From NCBI RefSeq assembly GCF_963576545.1, contig NC_083646.1, positions 14,115,238-14,179,237 of the forward strand: a stretch of DNA of 64,000 bases. Reading direction: 5' to 3'. The notes under the pieces are model-generated. The model did not search any database, was not told where the DNA came from, and worked only from the letters and a program-made list of their open reading frames with translations. The position numbers were made by a program, and so were the translations under genes. The stretch comes from Limanda limanda (taxonomy: Eukaryota > Chordata > Actinopteri > Pleuronectiformes > Pleuronectidae). This document shows positions 27,933 through 41,893 of this stretch, piece after piece. Position 1 is the stretch's first letter, and every line of letters begins with the position of its first letter.

Positions 27933-29216
27933 ACAAGCCTCAGCAGAAGCACACGTCTGCCGTGGCAGGCTGAGTTTAAACACTTCCTCTAAATGCTGAG
28001 ACACAAAGGTCTCAGATGGCAGCACATGGCAGGGTTGGGGGGGGGGAGGGTCTCCTTACAGTCATTTTAGCTAGTCTGGGAGTTTCTGACGTCTGCAACA
28101 GCTGACTGTTGGCAGATGAAGAGCACACAGCACAGGCCGGACTTTACCGATCAGTGTGAGGCAATTTACTGAGACCATGTAAATACATTGTGGTGTTCAA
28201 GCATCAGGGTGACAAGTAAAGGTGCGTGTTGACAAAGGATTATCGAGGATTGTGGGTGGGAATGTTTCCTGAAACATTTGTTCCAGGGAGGACGACAAAC
28301 AGACTTAACATAATAGAAGTAACTGCATTCTAAGTCTTTTTTTGTGTTTACTATATTATATCCTCTCCCAAACAGAAATGTAAGATTAGCTCAACAAACT
28401 AATCACCAAAATCAAAACCTTCAATCATCCACTGCAACCGAGCATAAGCAATTCCTTTCCATTGTCAAAGCTTCACCTAGCACGCTTTTTTCTTTTTCTT
28501 CCAAGAATAGAAAACGAACAGAGGAAATCGTTCTCTTTGACTCCCTGACTCTGTTCCAGCACAGTCGTGTCTGTTGCCTGCCACAATGGGCTGAGCTGAG
28601 CTGCAGGAGTGGAAAGTTAGGAAGGAGTCTGCAGCTAAAATGTGGTTCACGATGACACAACATGGAACAAAATGTGCTCTTATTGCATTCTTTGCATTAA
28701 GAGCCCAAATGAAAATACTTGCCATCTTTGCCATATAAGGTCACTAGTGGTCAATGGCATAAAGTCTGTGCATGCATTTTGCACTCCCTGTCTATCTAGA
28801 GACAAAAATGGACCTATAGACTACGAATCATTTTTGCATGAGACTGTTTATTGAGTATTGATTTAGTGCTTATTCTTCAAAAAGGATTATTGCCTGTCCA
28901 GAATACTGGCTCTGTGAGTTTTAGCAAAACCCTACTCATCATGTTTGCTTTTTAGTTGTACTTTGAATTATTAGGCTTAGGCACTGTCCTTAAATTGTGT
29001 TGCTTGCCAATGTTTTTGTTATTTTTAGAGTGTAAATGATGAGCTTGTATAAAGCTTACAGACCACTATTGACACTCAGTTTGACTTGCCCATTAAATTG
29101 CATTTGTAACTGCGGTTTGTTGCAGGGATAGAAGCAGTGACACCATGTTGGACTGTTGTAGCATTATACTTTTATAAAACTTTTGTTTCTTTTTAATGCC
29201 CTATAGGTAGTCCCAT

Positions 29217-29430
29217 TTGCCTACAGCTGGGCCGCTGAAGCACAGGAGGTAGAGAGGGTCGTCGAGAGTGATAAGGGTTTGATCCCTGGCACCTTCAGTC
29301 TGCAGTGAGGGCGCCTTGGGTAAGACACTGAACCCCAAATGGCCCCTAAGGGCTGTGCCTATAATGTGTGAACTGTATGCGACTGTAAAGTGCTTTGAAG
29401 GGTCCATAAGACTAGAAGCACATATTAAGG
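29217..29430 (+). mobile_element. tRNA-derived SINE, diverged
   Basis: An A-box-like stretch (GCACAGGAGGTAGAGAGGGTC) and a B box (GGGTTTGATCCC) give a tRNA-like head. They are followed by CTTGGGTAAGACACTGAACC, CCAAATGGCCCCTAA and a tail region TGTAAAGTGCTTTGAAGGGTCC. The same body and tail words occur in the better preserved SINE at 62955-63228. The copy is old and in fhod3 intron 3, antisense to the gene. Confidence 0.7.
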
Positions 29431-30220
29431 CACTCTATTACCACCTACTTACTAACCACCTTTGGGGGAAACAAATGAAAAAAAGATAGTAGGCCTTTAA
29501 TGCCATCACTTGTATTTCAGAGTTGTTTGTATATCGCGTCCACCCCCGTATTGTCTGGGAACAGCAAGTTCTGAATGAAACCCTGCACGGCCTCTCTTAG
29601 CTTTGTGTTGAACCGCACTTATTCAAAAGGCCTTCATCACAGAACAAGCAGAGAACAAGAGGGGAGATCAGCTCCTGATGTCACTGGATTCTGAGGTTCA
29701 GACACTGAAGAGAGAGATTCAAACATTTTTCACATTTCCAAACACAGAGATTAAAGGCTCATGTACAGGCTTTTATCTTATAAACAAGAGGTCTAAGCAA
29801 AACATTTTAGAGCTCTGTGTGTTCAATGATCCTTAAGTGACCGCCGAGAAAACCACCGCACAACATATATGAATAGATCTGAATGGATCACAACAGCGTC
29901 TGACATATTCACTGAAAGATGAGACTTAACTTTACACAGCTTCAACCACAACAATGATGTAAACATGGCTCGCTTTCCTCACAGCTTTGGGAAACATCAC
30001 TTATGGTTTATACCAGTGGAGATTTTCACTCCTCTTTATAACCTAGACTAAGCAAAAGCAGACACTGTTTCTTTTGCTGTCACCACGGAGAAACATTGGG
30101 TAAGATGTTTGTTCAAACATAATTAGAGAGGAATTTATTTTTACCCACGAAATTTGAGAAATCATTAATCTAAGAACATTTTCCATACACAAATTCTCAC
30201 AGTTCCATCAGTGCCATTAA

Positions 30221-30420
30221 CTACAGCCCGACCAAACACATTTTGGGGGCCGATGCCGAAATTAGGGAATAAAAACTATCCAATATATGGGTTGATATAA
30301 ATACAAACAAAGATGTCATCATCAAACCCTTATGGTTAATAAATAAAACTGAGGCTAGATATATTATATTTATATAAACTTTATTATAAATAACATACAG
30401 AGCTCGAATGAAGAACATAT
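30221..30420. repeat. Possible hAT-type repeat remnant
   Basis: It begins with CAGCCCGACCAAACACATTT and GGGGGCCGATGCCGAAATTA, words typical of fish elements with GGCCGATATCGG-rich ends, followed by AT-rich DNA. No duplication or second end is clear. Confidence 0.35.
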
Positions 30421-33400
30421 TTTTTGGTAAATTTTAAACATAACGGCACGTCTTTACTGCATTTTTCATTCTATAAAATAAAAGTTCTATCGGTTTGCCT
30501 CTATTATGAGCTCTATTGTGCACAAGTTCATGTTCTCCTTTGCTTACTATCACGCGTGACACACGTTTCAGGCAGACACTCCTGAATCCTCTTGTAACCT
30601 GCAGTTCAGATGGAGCCATCCCAACTGCCCAACATGCCTGAACCGATTAATGAGGCTCTTGGGCTTAAATGCACACAAGGCGCTGGGGCCTCTTCTCTTT
30701 TCCTCTATCTATGGCTCTTTTCTTCTGCTTTAAAGAAGGTAACAAAGGTTGTCCAATCTTCTCCTGCTAGGGCCGGTCTGAGTGGTCCCCCCTCAGAGCC
30801 ATGGGTGGCCTGCAAGAGGAGATTCTCCTGGTGCTTGAGTTCTTTATTTCAACCGGGCTCTTCAGTCGCCCAACAACGCCTGGAATGGAGGTAAGGGGAT
30901 CAAGTATTTCATCTTCGGTTGTGGGCTTAATCTGAAGCAAAGTGAGAGCACCTCCCTTTACTTCTTTCATTTTTATTTCTTTTTTTACTTTGGGTTTTAC
31001 ATTTGACAAAATCTCCTGAATCTCTCCTTCACCTCATTGTTTGGTATAAACTGAAGAGAAAATAAGTTGTTGTAAGGTTTATGGTGAAAAGAATATTACG
31101 TTTCATTAAAGGCTCTGCAAGATAAATATAGCTTATCTCACTTCTGGCCTGCGTTTGAGCTTACATCAGCTCTAAAAATAACAAGTGTAGACGTTCCTTG
31201 GCCTTGAACATGTTTGAAGCTGATAAGAAGAAACAGATACCTGTTGGTCTTGCTAATATTTACAATGGATCACGGTATTGTCTACAATATCCATAATAAC
31301 CCCACAGCTGTGGATCACGTCTCCCCTCCAGGTGGTTTCACTGTTATGAACCAGAACACGAGTGGACGGCTCTCAAAGCATTAACACATCACCACAAAAC
31401 GCCACATACTTTCTACCTTTGCCAAATGGCTCATGATGAATATGCCTTGAGTTTCTGTTGGTTCGCAGCCAGCTACCACAATGCAATGTGAAACATGGTA
31501 CGCCACAGGTGTTCCACAGCTACAGCCCCATAAGGAGTCGCAGAGATTTTAAAAAGACAGTATTAACTTTTTCTTACGCAGTGAAATGAAAACGCTACTG
31601 TTTACCTGATCAAATATAGAAATAAATCTGAAAGGCTCCTCTGATGCCTGAATTACATGAGCCCAGGGCATGAAGAGATGACAAGCCAGAGGGATGCGGA
31701 GAGATGCAAAGGCCAAATAAGGTGGACGGCACGAGGACGCCACTGTGAGTCCTTTGTTTAGGACAAAAGACAAAAAAAGAAAGAGACATAGGAGTGTTTC
31801 TCACAGAATGAAAGACAAGTTCTCATGCGAGAGAGAGAATTGCATTGCATCACTTATGGGTACACACAGCAAATGAGGCCTGACTGCGTTGACAGTAATG
31901 ACTTAAAAGACGATAGCACAAAGCACACAGCAAATAGTGATGTAAACAGCTTTACAACGTGTCAATTGAACAAAAACGCCACGTTGGAGATCTCTTATCT
32001 TTTTATGAGAAGTGTAATATATAAATTTAGATTCATTTTATAGTGTGATGGGACAAATTAGAATATGTATGGCCTCTTCAGTCTAGATGATTAATGAGAA
32101 ATACTTGACATAGGACGGAAAGCATAACAGCTACACACTATGGCAAAGATTTTTAGCAAGTAGAGTACGATGAGAGACTTGTGCAGAAATGATATGTAGT
32201 GTTCAAATGTTCCATCATGATTGTGTCAGGCTCTTCAATACCAAAACAATACGAAACAAAGTCTCTCCACACGTTTGAGTTCAAGTTCTTTTACTGTGCA
32301 AAAGGGACTGTCACGTCCCTCCAAACTTAAACCTAATGATGTCATCAATCTTTATTTTCCCAGCCGAACTCAGCTTAAAACCAAATCAATCACTGCACAT
32401 GAATGTGACAAAAATCCAATAAATCCTCCTTCAAAACTAAACAGCCATCGCAAATGATTCAAAGCTATAGCCACCTGTGGCAACAGTATTTGATCCAAGG
32501 TGAGAGAAGGAATAACAACGCCGCTTCGTAGCACGTTGGATGAGTGACAGTTACTGTAACGGCAAACGGAGAAAACCTGAGGTGTTTTGATTCTCGTGAG
32601 CATTGCTCATATTCTCCTGATGGATGCAGAGAGAGGGAAATAGATGTTCCCTTACAAAGACATGGACATCAAAGCTGAGGTGAAGAAAAGGAGCCAGCGT
32701 GACATGTGAGGGAGGATGTGAGGAGGAATTCCATGGCACACTAGGATTTGGCTGCAGGCCAGTGGGGTACTGAGTTAGAGGTCAGCCTTTTTTTTTTCGA
32801 GCTAATACTGGTACTCAACTTTTTCCTGCCAATATAGTATAACACTATACATATGGCACTGGTGTAACCCCAAATAAAAACTGGAATATGACAGAGGTGA
32901 TGAATTAAGCAATATCTGAAACTCTGCAAGAAGTTCACAGGCAGGTGGCACATGTCGACGTACTGTAGAGAAGAATCCTTGAGGCATAAAAAAATGAACT
33001 GCTACAGAAATCGCCTTTTAAACCACCAAGAGGAAAACAATATTTGCCCTAAATTTCACGATTATTCAATTAGTCGGTCATTGGACTGAAAACCTGCAAA
33101 CATTTCAATGATTGATTATTTGATTTGTTTGTGTGGAGCAAAAGGCTCCAATTTACAGTTCCAGATTTTAAAATGAGCATAAATATTTAGGTTTTTTGGG
33201 ATTACCTATCAGTGGAAGTGACCCTTTGCTTGAAGATTATGAATTTCATCACGTTCTCATTTTAATTGGATTCAAATCAGTCAGTATTGTGCAAAATCAT
33301 TCAGAAAAATGCAACTACTCCATGTGTGTATTTTCTCCCCATCTGCTCTTCCTCACCCCCGCCCCCCCCCCTTCCCTCCATCAAGGACACAGCGCGAGGG

Positions 33401-36400
33401 CAATCGCCCACGGTGACAGAGGCACCTCAAGCCTCAGCTCTAAACCATCACAGACCCCTGTGTAAATATACAATAAACAACGCTCTGCAGACATCAAATA
33501 AATGTTGGTTTGAGCGAAAGCAAACACGGATTCCATCCAAATTTTCTTCCCTGCGAGCAGTCAGCTGTTTAAAGTCTGTGGCTACTTGGGTTACACACCT
33601 GTCCACTTCAGCAAGAGCCTGCTGCAGCCTCCCAGCAGTGGTAAACCCCAGAGCGGCTCTGGTTCACATAGAATCCACTTTTAGCAGTACAACTCAAATG
33701 TCACCATGTGCCTCTTTGAAAAGCTATATTTTCTTATGAGCTGACCATAAAGTGTACGTCTTTTTCAATTTTGAACCAATGATCACATTTTCGAAAACAG
33801 GGGCCTTTTTCTCTGACACTATAAAAAGAGAGAGAGGATCAATATTTACAGCCATGAAACTCAATAATGTGGCTAGAGGATCCCTAGTTGTCTGGAAGAG
33901 AAGAGTCTGATCCCCTGGTCCGGCTGCACGCTCACCCTTCTCCTTCCGTCTTATAAACACACCGAGGGAAAAAAATCCTCCCCTCTTGGGTGAAAACGGA
34001 GATAGCTCTCTTCTTTTTGGACGGGTTCAGGAGAAGCGCTGAGGGGCTCCACAACTGGAACCAGATGGCTACTTAATATGTGCATGCCTTTGCATGCGTG
34101 TGTGCATGCGATCGTGTGAGTGCGCTCACGCAAATTAACGTTAGTTGTCTGCAGCCTCGTGCGGTATGTGAAACAAATCTACAAAAGTGCAAACAATTAG
34201 CCGTAATACTGCCACACAATGGAAACTGCTGTGTTTAGCTGTTGAGAGGATACAAGAAGAAAATGAGGGGAAACATCATCCTGTTCTGTTGCCCATAAAT
34301 GAAGCATTAACCTAAGCTATGCTGATAATATCTCTCCGCATGGGGTTGTTGGGCTCAAACCCAAACATTAAGTGTATAAGAGCGAGCCAAAGTGTGAGGG
34401 GAGTGATACCATCAAACTGTTCCCTGATCCACTTTTGCTATCAGCTGTGATTTGAAAAGCGAGACCCACTCTGCTCTCCTCTCTCCCCGAGATGTTTTGC
34501 TGCCTCAGATTTCTCCTCTTTGGCACACTGTTGTTTAGTTTGGCCTCCAGGGGTGAGGCTAAGTCCCTGATCCCATTTTGGGGTGTCTTTGAGGGGAGTC
34601 GAGGAGATGAGAGACGGGGTCACTTGATCTTTCAGGGTGTCTCACAGGTGGAACGTGATATGCATGTTTTTAATTATTCCGCACTTGCTTGGCACTCTCA
34701 GGTAACAGAAGCATGACGAGATTTGATCTGACCGTTTCAGTATGACTCCAAAGTGTAGTGCAATTCTGTAGATCAGATATTACCCTGATATAAATGTCAC
34801 ATAAATGTATTTAGATATAATATATTTTTTATGTTTTCCCTGAATTCATTTTAGCTCATGCAAAGATCTGAATACGGCCAATCACTTGGGCTATAATCAC
34901 CTCTCTCTGCACTTTTAAAAGTGATAGCAGACATTTGCAGTTCATCTATTTAATAGGGAACTATAACTACTGGAATTACTTTTACGTGTGCTTACAAAAG
35001 TGCACAAGGCTTAGCAGAGATTTGGCAGAGTGTGTGGAAAAGACACTGTGGCTGGGAGCACCGAAACCCGCAGGTGATGTTATCACCTTAAGTCAACGTG
35101 CTGACATGCCACACGGAGGCATATGCATAATAATGCATAGATTAGATCAACAAGCAGTGCAAAGCCCACACTTGTGACAAGAGTATTTCAATGCAGCCAT
35201 GCAGTGAACTGCCAGGAACATATTCCAACGCAGTTCGCACAGGGAGGGAGAATTTACTGCTCAGCATCTTCCATTTGAACAACCACAGGGTTTTCTGTTG
35301 TCACTCTGAGGATCAAAACTATCAATTTGTCAAAAAAATTATAGCACAAAGGAGAAACACAGTTCAACAGTGGCCACAGTCATGAATCAAGCCCTGGGTC
35401 TGGATTATTAAAGGTTGTAAAAGACAAGGCAGATAATCCACTAAGAATGTGTCACCTCCGATTATGGCTGTCACCCCTCAGCCAGGTTCCGTGTGTGGAC
35501 AGTTGAACTTGCTCTTAATGGGGAATACAACCAAAACATAACTTTCCAACGTAGGATTTAAACATTTGTGAGTAATTACTTCTAAAAAAAAATCGAATCT
35601 GTCTATTCTGGAGTGATTTCAATGACAAACACATTGTTCCAGAGGGTTTTCAGAGGATCGAGGAGAATTTTCAGAAATGCAATTGATAGATTTGTTTGTC
35701 CACCATCACATAAATGCCATTAATTCTCAGAGGAGCAGCTTCTGACTGTACTTCTGTTTGACCTCTACAAAATCCTGCTTGGATGCTTCACTTTGCAGGA
35801 GTTGCTGATAATTACATGTGACATTTGTTAATTCTTAACTTGGTGTCCCCATTTAAACATTCTGCAGCCCACACTGTCGCCTCTCTTCCCGTCTTCCAAG
35901 TCCGCATACCACCACCTCACGCAACTCGTGAGACCTCAGACACTAAATGGCACATATAAAGAGGACCTACTGTACTTGTAGACACCACCAAAATGAGCAC
36001 GGAGCTGCTTTAATCAGGCCCTCGCTACCACATCTACTCCACCGACAACAATAACAGCCTGACAAAGTAAACAGGCTGTGGCCGAGGCTGACACGCATGC
36101 AGGGACAAGTTGAGTTTATTTCCTACTTCCCAGGCTGTTGTGCTGGTCAAACAAACACAAATCAAGCCATCACCTCAGACGAAAAAAAAGGATGCATTCA
36201 CGCATCATGTAACCCTGTATAACATGCAATATCCACAGGGCGTCATGTTACAGTACATGGTTCCTCACATCTCTCTTCTGGGAGCAGTGATTTTGCCCTT
36301 GAGCTCCAAGAGGGCTCATATAGGAAACCGCCCTGGCCAAAATTAGGGCTTTATTTAGGATTTGGGTTAGTGGTAAATAAACAGGTCAAGGAAATGAGGC

Positions 36401-37814
36401 TGCACTGTGCAGAACACCCATGGATTAACCTTTGTTTTGTACCTGACAGACACTTTTAGTAGACAAAAGGCCTGCTTCACTGTGTGATTACAACAAATCG
36501 CTGTGCCAGAGGTGGATCTGTTAAAGCAGTTTAATAAACCATTAGTTCTTGTGGGTGAGCATTTCCCTTCCTCCTGTGACTCCGCAGCGAAGATTTCTGC
36601 CTGGGCCGCGCAGAGCCATATGTGTGTGAGAGCTAATGACTGTGATTAGAGAAGCCTGGATTAGGTCTCGCTGTGGTTCGTGACACATGTACACTGGTGC
36701 ACGCACACACGCAGACAAACTGAAGGCTGTCCGTGTGATGTGTTAATTTGTAGAAAACCATGAAACCAGAAGACCTAAACAAAGTTACATTGCAGCTCAA
36801 TTAAAAGCTGAAACACACACACACACAATGGATTTTCCTTAAATTAGAGATAAATGACACAGATTACTGTATTCCACTCATCACTCGTAATCACGCAGGG
36901 AACCTCTGGGATGAATAAAATCTTTACAACTTGGGAGTGCTGATTCAGCATCCAACCTCAAGTGAGGAGGAATTCAAAATGGGATGTGTTATAAAACTCT
37001 TAACAACTCTTGTCCAAACAGCATGTTTTACTCTGTTTGCATAATTATCCCTCATGCTATTATTTGGAGTTTGTCACACTTAAACAAAAGGAGCATTTAA
37101 AAAAAAAGATTTCCAGAGATTGGGAAAACCATGGTGTCAAAGCCAATCGGATTCGTCTGTACATTGTGTACTGGCTCTTCTTCAAACGCATGTTGTGAGT
37201 GAGCTGGTCTCATTGCATAACATCGCTCATTATAGCGAGACAAAAGAGTATGGCAAGAGGGGGGCTGCTCTTTGGGGATACTTTGGCCTCCATGAACCCA
37301 CTGCAGGGAAATGCTCAATCCCTTAATACACAGCAAGTGCGAGCCTAAAGAAAACCAAGCCATTTGTCGTGGGAAGACTAAAGAATTATCTCCTTGCGCA
37401 GAGCAGGAAAATCACCCAGTAATTCTGCGCACATGGGGCCGAGAGGTAAGCCCTCAAGTCAGATACAATTAGGCTCAAATGTCTGGAGAAGTTACAGTAA
37501 CAGTGACCACCTCGCCCCGGAGGAAGTAAATCAGCTGGTCGAGCGGGCAAGTCGCTGAGGGAGACTAAGGGCAACAGGTGGCTGTCAACTTAGAGGAAGA
37601 GAGGGTCATCATCCACTTAGAGAAGAGCAGCACGTCTGTCTGCCACTCCCCAGGCTCCGCTAAGCCGAGCCAAGCTCTAGCAGGAGCAGAGAATAAGGTA
37701 AAGCAAGTTCAGAGAAGAGTGTGGTCAGTGTTCACCCAAACATTCACAGGTACAGCCGTGTTCGGGATGTGACTTGCTACATCAGACAAAAACCCAACAG
37801 TCCCCTTATGAAAC

Positions 37815-38100
37815 CACATTTAAATCCGTTAGATCCAGATTTTTATTTGGATCTGCATCAAATTACACCAAGTCCCCTTACTGTGCCTGTTTTTTTTTTC
37901 ATCAGGATCGTTGAATTATTCCCTGACAAATCTACGGCAATGTTGAAAAATGCACGATGTCAAAAGTGAAAAGAAAAACTCCTAAATCGACCCCCTGATC
38001 CTGAGCCACACCACATCTTTCCACCAAGTTTTCTAGAAATTCGTTAAGTTTTTGTGTAATCCCGCTTAAAAAAAACACACAGACAAATTGACAGAGGAGA
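37815..38100 (-). repeat. Fish dispersed repeat (CTTGGTGGAAAG family), copy 3, inverted
   Basis: Read on the minus strand it gives AAAACTTGGTGGAAAGATGTG, GGATCAGGGGGTCGAT, AATTTGATGCAGATCCAAAT and AAAAATCTGGATCTAACGG in the order seen in the copies at 11 and 23 kb. It ends near ACAATTTGTCTGTGTG. Confidence 0.6.
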
Positions 38101-39170
38101 CGATATGAACTCAGCAACCATTGGAAAAAGAACTGCTGATATGTGGTAGCTTAATGTATCGGTTACATAATTACAGTGTCAAGAGCATTAGGAAGAAATC
38201 CTACGCAACCAGCAAGTAAAACTAAAGCTCATCGGGTTCTGTCTTTCTAATTCATGTGCATCTCACCAATAGTCTAACGATCTGTTATGACAGAGCACCA
38301 ATGACTTTTCAAACCATTCCATTCCATGTCATGCATCAGTTGGTTGAATAAATAACCAGAGACGACTATCAAACATAGTTCTCAGATCATGGTGACTTAA
38401 CTGAAACATTTATGAGGTTTCAGTTGACCTCTACTGAATGAGAGGACAACATTTTTTTAAATCAAACTATTTACAACCTAATAGCTTTTCCAGGCTTCGG
38501 GTCATTTTTGCGTCTGAAGGCTGCAGAGGAGGCACCACTGTGTGTCTTTGTGTGAGAATGTGGGCTTTTCTGCCTTTTGCTGCTGCCAACCACAGAAGCC
38601 ATCGCTAAATTTCCCTTCAATTACTTTACTCGGTCTGATTACAATAATTAACACATATTTATCCGTTGCATCATAGATGTGGCAAAGCCTAAACCATGAA
38701 GTTTTGAGCAGTTAGTCAAACGCTGGCATTTAACATCATCAGATCAATGAAAAGCCGACCCCTGATAAGCACTTAGTGTGTATGTCCGCACACAGACTAT
38801 ACAGTATGCATGTTTAATATGTATTTTTACTCTGTGCCAGTTCCCCTCACATTACTCAAAGACACCAGGAGGCTCATAAAACAAAGTGACAGAACACAGT
38901 ACGTCATAAAATGTTTTCAGTCCCTGCTCTGTGCCAGTGCTGTGTTTCCACCATGTTGTTGAAATGCTGTTCATCTGAACTCAAATTAAGATTCTAGGCA
39001 ATTTCCCAAAACTGCCAGTGTAAGCATAACAAGGACCTTTCATAAAACAATCCACAGGTATTAGAGGTACCTAGAGCCCCAAACCTCACTGGTGATACAG
39101 GAAGACAAATGCACCATAAGCGAGATGTTACAAACAGATAGTTTAGATTCTGGTGCGGTTTATTACTCAC

Positions 39171-39235
39171 CGATGCAGGCGTGAACTCTGACCGACAGCT
39201 GTGTTCGGAGAATGATGCTGTGTTTCTTCCCTCTC
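39171..39235 (-). CDS. fhod3: fhod3 coding exon 3
   Basis: This 65-base exon encodes GRGKKHSIILRTQLSVRVHA plus CI, almost identical to mammalian FHOD3 (GRGKKNSIILRTQLSVRVHACI). The acceptor is a strong tract ending TTCTTCACAG (AG at 39236-39237). The donor is ATCG|GTGAGT at 39171/39170. It enters in phase 2 and leaves in phase 1, matching exons 2 and 4. It spans the junction between the GTPase-binding domain and the first FH3 helix (about residues 91-113). It is too short to stand out as an open frame and was found by its protein motif. Confidence 0.95.
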
Positions 39236-40373
39236 CTGTGAAGAACAAAAAAGACAAATAGGGAGAAAGACAAATGTTAGTGTGTGTGGACATGTGGACT
39301 ACTGTGATTGTTTCAATCTGTATGTGTGTGTGTGTGCGCATACATGCTGTGTGTGCATTGGTGTCGGGGGGCACACAGATTGAATAGAGATAAGGAAACA
39401 GAATCTAAGACAGCCATCAATATGCCACCAGCAGTGCTGTCAAGTGCTGACAAGAACATTAAGCTGAATGGCTTCTGTGCAAAGGGGCAAAATTATCTTT
39501 AGCCTAAATCCTTTTTCTCTAAATTATACCATTTTCCAGACCCTTAAATATTTGCAGTGTGAACAGGGAAAGGGTCATGGAACAGATCAGGGGAAAGGTT
39601 TCCATAGGTGCAGAAGAAGAATGGGAGCAAGTCAGAGGTCAACTCCGCCCCCTGTGTTAATGGAGGTATGCCAAGACCCTATCACCATCCTGTCAACAGC
39701 TTACAATGTCAAAAAACATATCAACAAAACCCAATGAAGAGACCAAAATCAACAATGCATTAGTGGGTATTTAAAGTGGGACAGTGATTATAGAACTGAC
39801 TCAAAATAAGCTACACTGCTCATGTCCATGATGAAGAAGGAGTGAGGTTCACTAATGAATGTCCACGGCAGAAATTTGTGTTTTTAATCATTTTCTGCAT
39901 GAGTTTAAATCCAAAATGTAAAAACCTACAAAAACATTAGGAATGAATAATGAGCCTATCGTTTTTTTTCTTCATCTTAATGAATTTGACAGAGACATAA
40001 CATTCCATTCCAGTGTTTTGAATAGTTTTGTGTAGCTCCTGCCCTTTTGTTTACGACAGGAATCCCAGATTGTGCCTTCAACCACCTGACCAGCTACAGA
40101 AGCACACAAACAAACCCGGTAGACACAACTTGGAACAAGCTCACAGCAGGTAGGGTTGCGCAACACCCGCCTCTTCTAATTCAGCTCCCTGACAAATGGG
40201 CTTTTATGCTTCCTGCACAAAGGCTGTGCGATTGGTTCGGACTGGTGCAGCGCCAGCAGCAGACTGTCACTGTCAGCCACAATCAGGCCGCAGAGGCTCT
40301 GACGGAGAGAGGGAATTGGCAAAGGAGGCAGATCATGCTACCGTCTCGCCATCAACAAGCAGGAACACTGTAT

Positions 40374-40416
<43 letters not shown>

Positions 40417-40420
40417 GGAC
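40374..40420. repeat. (GACA)n tetranucleotide array
   Basis: About 11 tandem GACA units, ending in GACGGAC and CTGACAC variants. Confidence 0.95.
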
Positions 40421-41827
40421 TGACACACTGACATCTTTCCTGCCCGGACCAGTCAGCGGGAAACTGTGCACACACAAGCAGATAACATGGCAGTGGAAGT
40501 CTGCATATGCTCACTCCTTATCAAATATAATATCCAGAAAACAAGCAGAGGTGACGCCGGGGCAACATCTGTCAACATGGACGTTCGCGGCTGGGACGAG
40601 ACGGCGAACAGGAACTTAATCCTCTGTGATGCCGCTGAGGCAAATGGGCAAACCAAAGCCATTTTGTCACGAACGTCTGCTTTCTCTCCGCCTCGCTGTA
40701 ACAGTATCCCTGTGCTTAACCAAGACCTGAGGCTACGCAGGCCAACGTGCTCATTATCAAATTAAACAAACGTGCCTGGAATATAAGTAAGGTTTTCAAA
40801 TCCCCCCCTCCTTCAACAATTAAACATGAAAATTGGACACTCCCCCATGCAGGGAAGTTACAGAAATAATCATAACTGTAAAAAAAATGTGGGCCATATA
40901 ACAAATTGGCTCCATGTTGGGATATAATACCTGCTGAATCCCCGGGTCTTATGCTCTTCATTGCCAGAGTTTTTGGGTTTCTTCCAGCTGTGGTACTGTA
41001 TAATTACCTTAAGCCAAGCTCATATTAAATCTGATTCATCAAGACCAACATCAGGCTTCTGATTCACCCCAGTTGCTACCATTCGAATAACCATGACTAT
41101 TTTTAATAATGAATAAACTTGACGGTTACCCAAAACACATTACCTCTTACTTACGTCTTACTTCCTGTACATAAGCCAAGGCAACTGGTCAAAATTAGGT
41201 TGCTTTATAAGAGATTGAATGAAAACATATGGCCATGTTCGTTCTGCCTGTAAATGATGGGAAAGAGTGAGACAATAAACCATTTCTCAATAGCATGAAT
41301 CAGAGATTTATCGCCATCACTTTGCCCTTCGTACCTTACAAAATGAACATGCCAATTATTTACCCCGTTCTATTTAGCTGTACAGCGCCCTCATAAAGCT
41401 CTGTCTCCATCTTATTACCCAGAGCAGCAGCAACTGGACCAGTGGACTCCTGCCAGCTCCATCCTCTCCGACTTTATCTCAGGCAGCATTACTGGCTCTG
41501 TTTATACAGCAACACAAAATGTGTACCCGCAGAAAGTGAACACACATAGTTGGGATACAGTAAAAGCCAGTATTTCCCCTTGAAGGCCAATTAATGCCAG
41601 ACAAGAAGGCCCCACAGAAGGTTTGCTGACTCAGCACTTCTCTATGACATCCCCCCCTGCAGGGAATCCTGCATCAGTGTGTGGGGAAGGACGTTCAGCG
41701 CCCAAGTTAGCCTGGTTTGGTAAAGGGGCTGTAGAAGGAAGCTAGGGCTATCTATGGGGTTAACTTCCCTCTGAGGAGCTTCACTAACCATTGACCAGGC
41801 CTCACACTCAGACATCTACACTCAGAC

Positions 41828-41830
<3 letters not shown>

Positions 41831-41891
<61 letters not shown>
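41831..41891. repeat. (CA)n microsatellite
   Basis: About 30 CA units, directly preceded by a 14-base tandem duplication (ACACTCAGACATCT twice, about 41,804-41,831). Confidence 0.95.

Positions 41892-41893
<2 letters not shown>

Larger units (their letters stand above)
1033..39170 (-). other. fhod3 intron 3, about 38.1 kb
   Basis: This long intron holds microsatellites (listed separately), homopolymer C and G runs, three copies of one fish dispersed repeat (about 11.0, 23.3 and 37.8 kb), one copy of an inverted-repeat element (about 4.6 kb), a SINE-like repeat at 7.2 kb, a SINE at 29.2 kb, and two weak hAT-type remnants (27.5 and 30.2 kb). No open frame on either strand resembles a known protein or is flanked by convincing splice sites. 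Stretches between the listed repeats look like unique intronic DNA in which I recognise nothing. Conserved enhancers could be present but cannot be seen without comparison. Confidence 0.75.

Noticed and set aside
33266..33739. 157-codon plus-strand open frame
   Set aside because: Composition is that of random intron with a poly-C run. No domain, no flanking promoter or splice signals.
40047..40619. 190-codon plus-strand open frame, the longest in intron 2
   Set aside because: It runs through the GACA array (Asp-Arg-Gln-Thr repeats), resembles no protein and lies inside the fhod3 intron without splice support.
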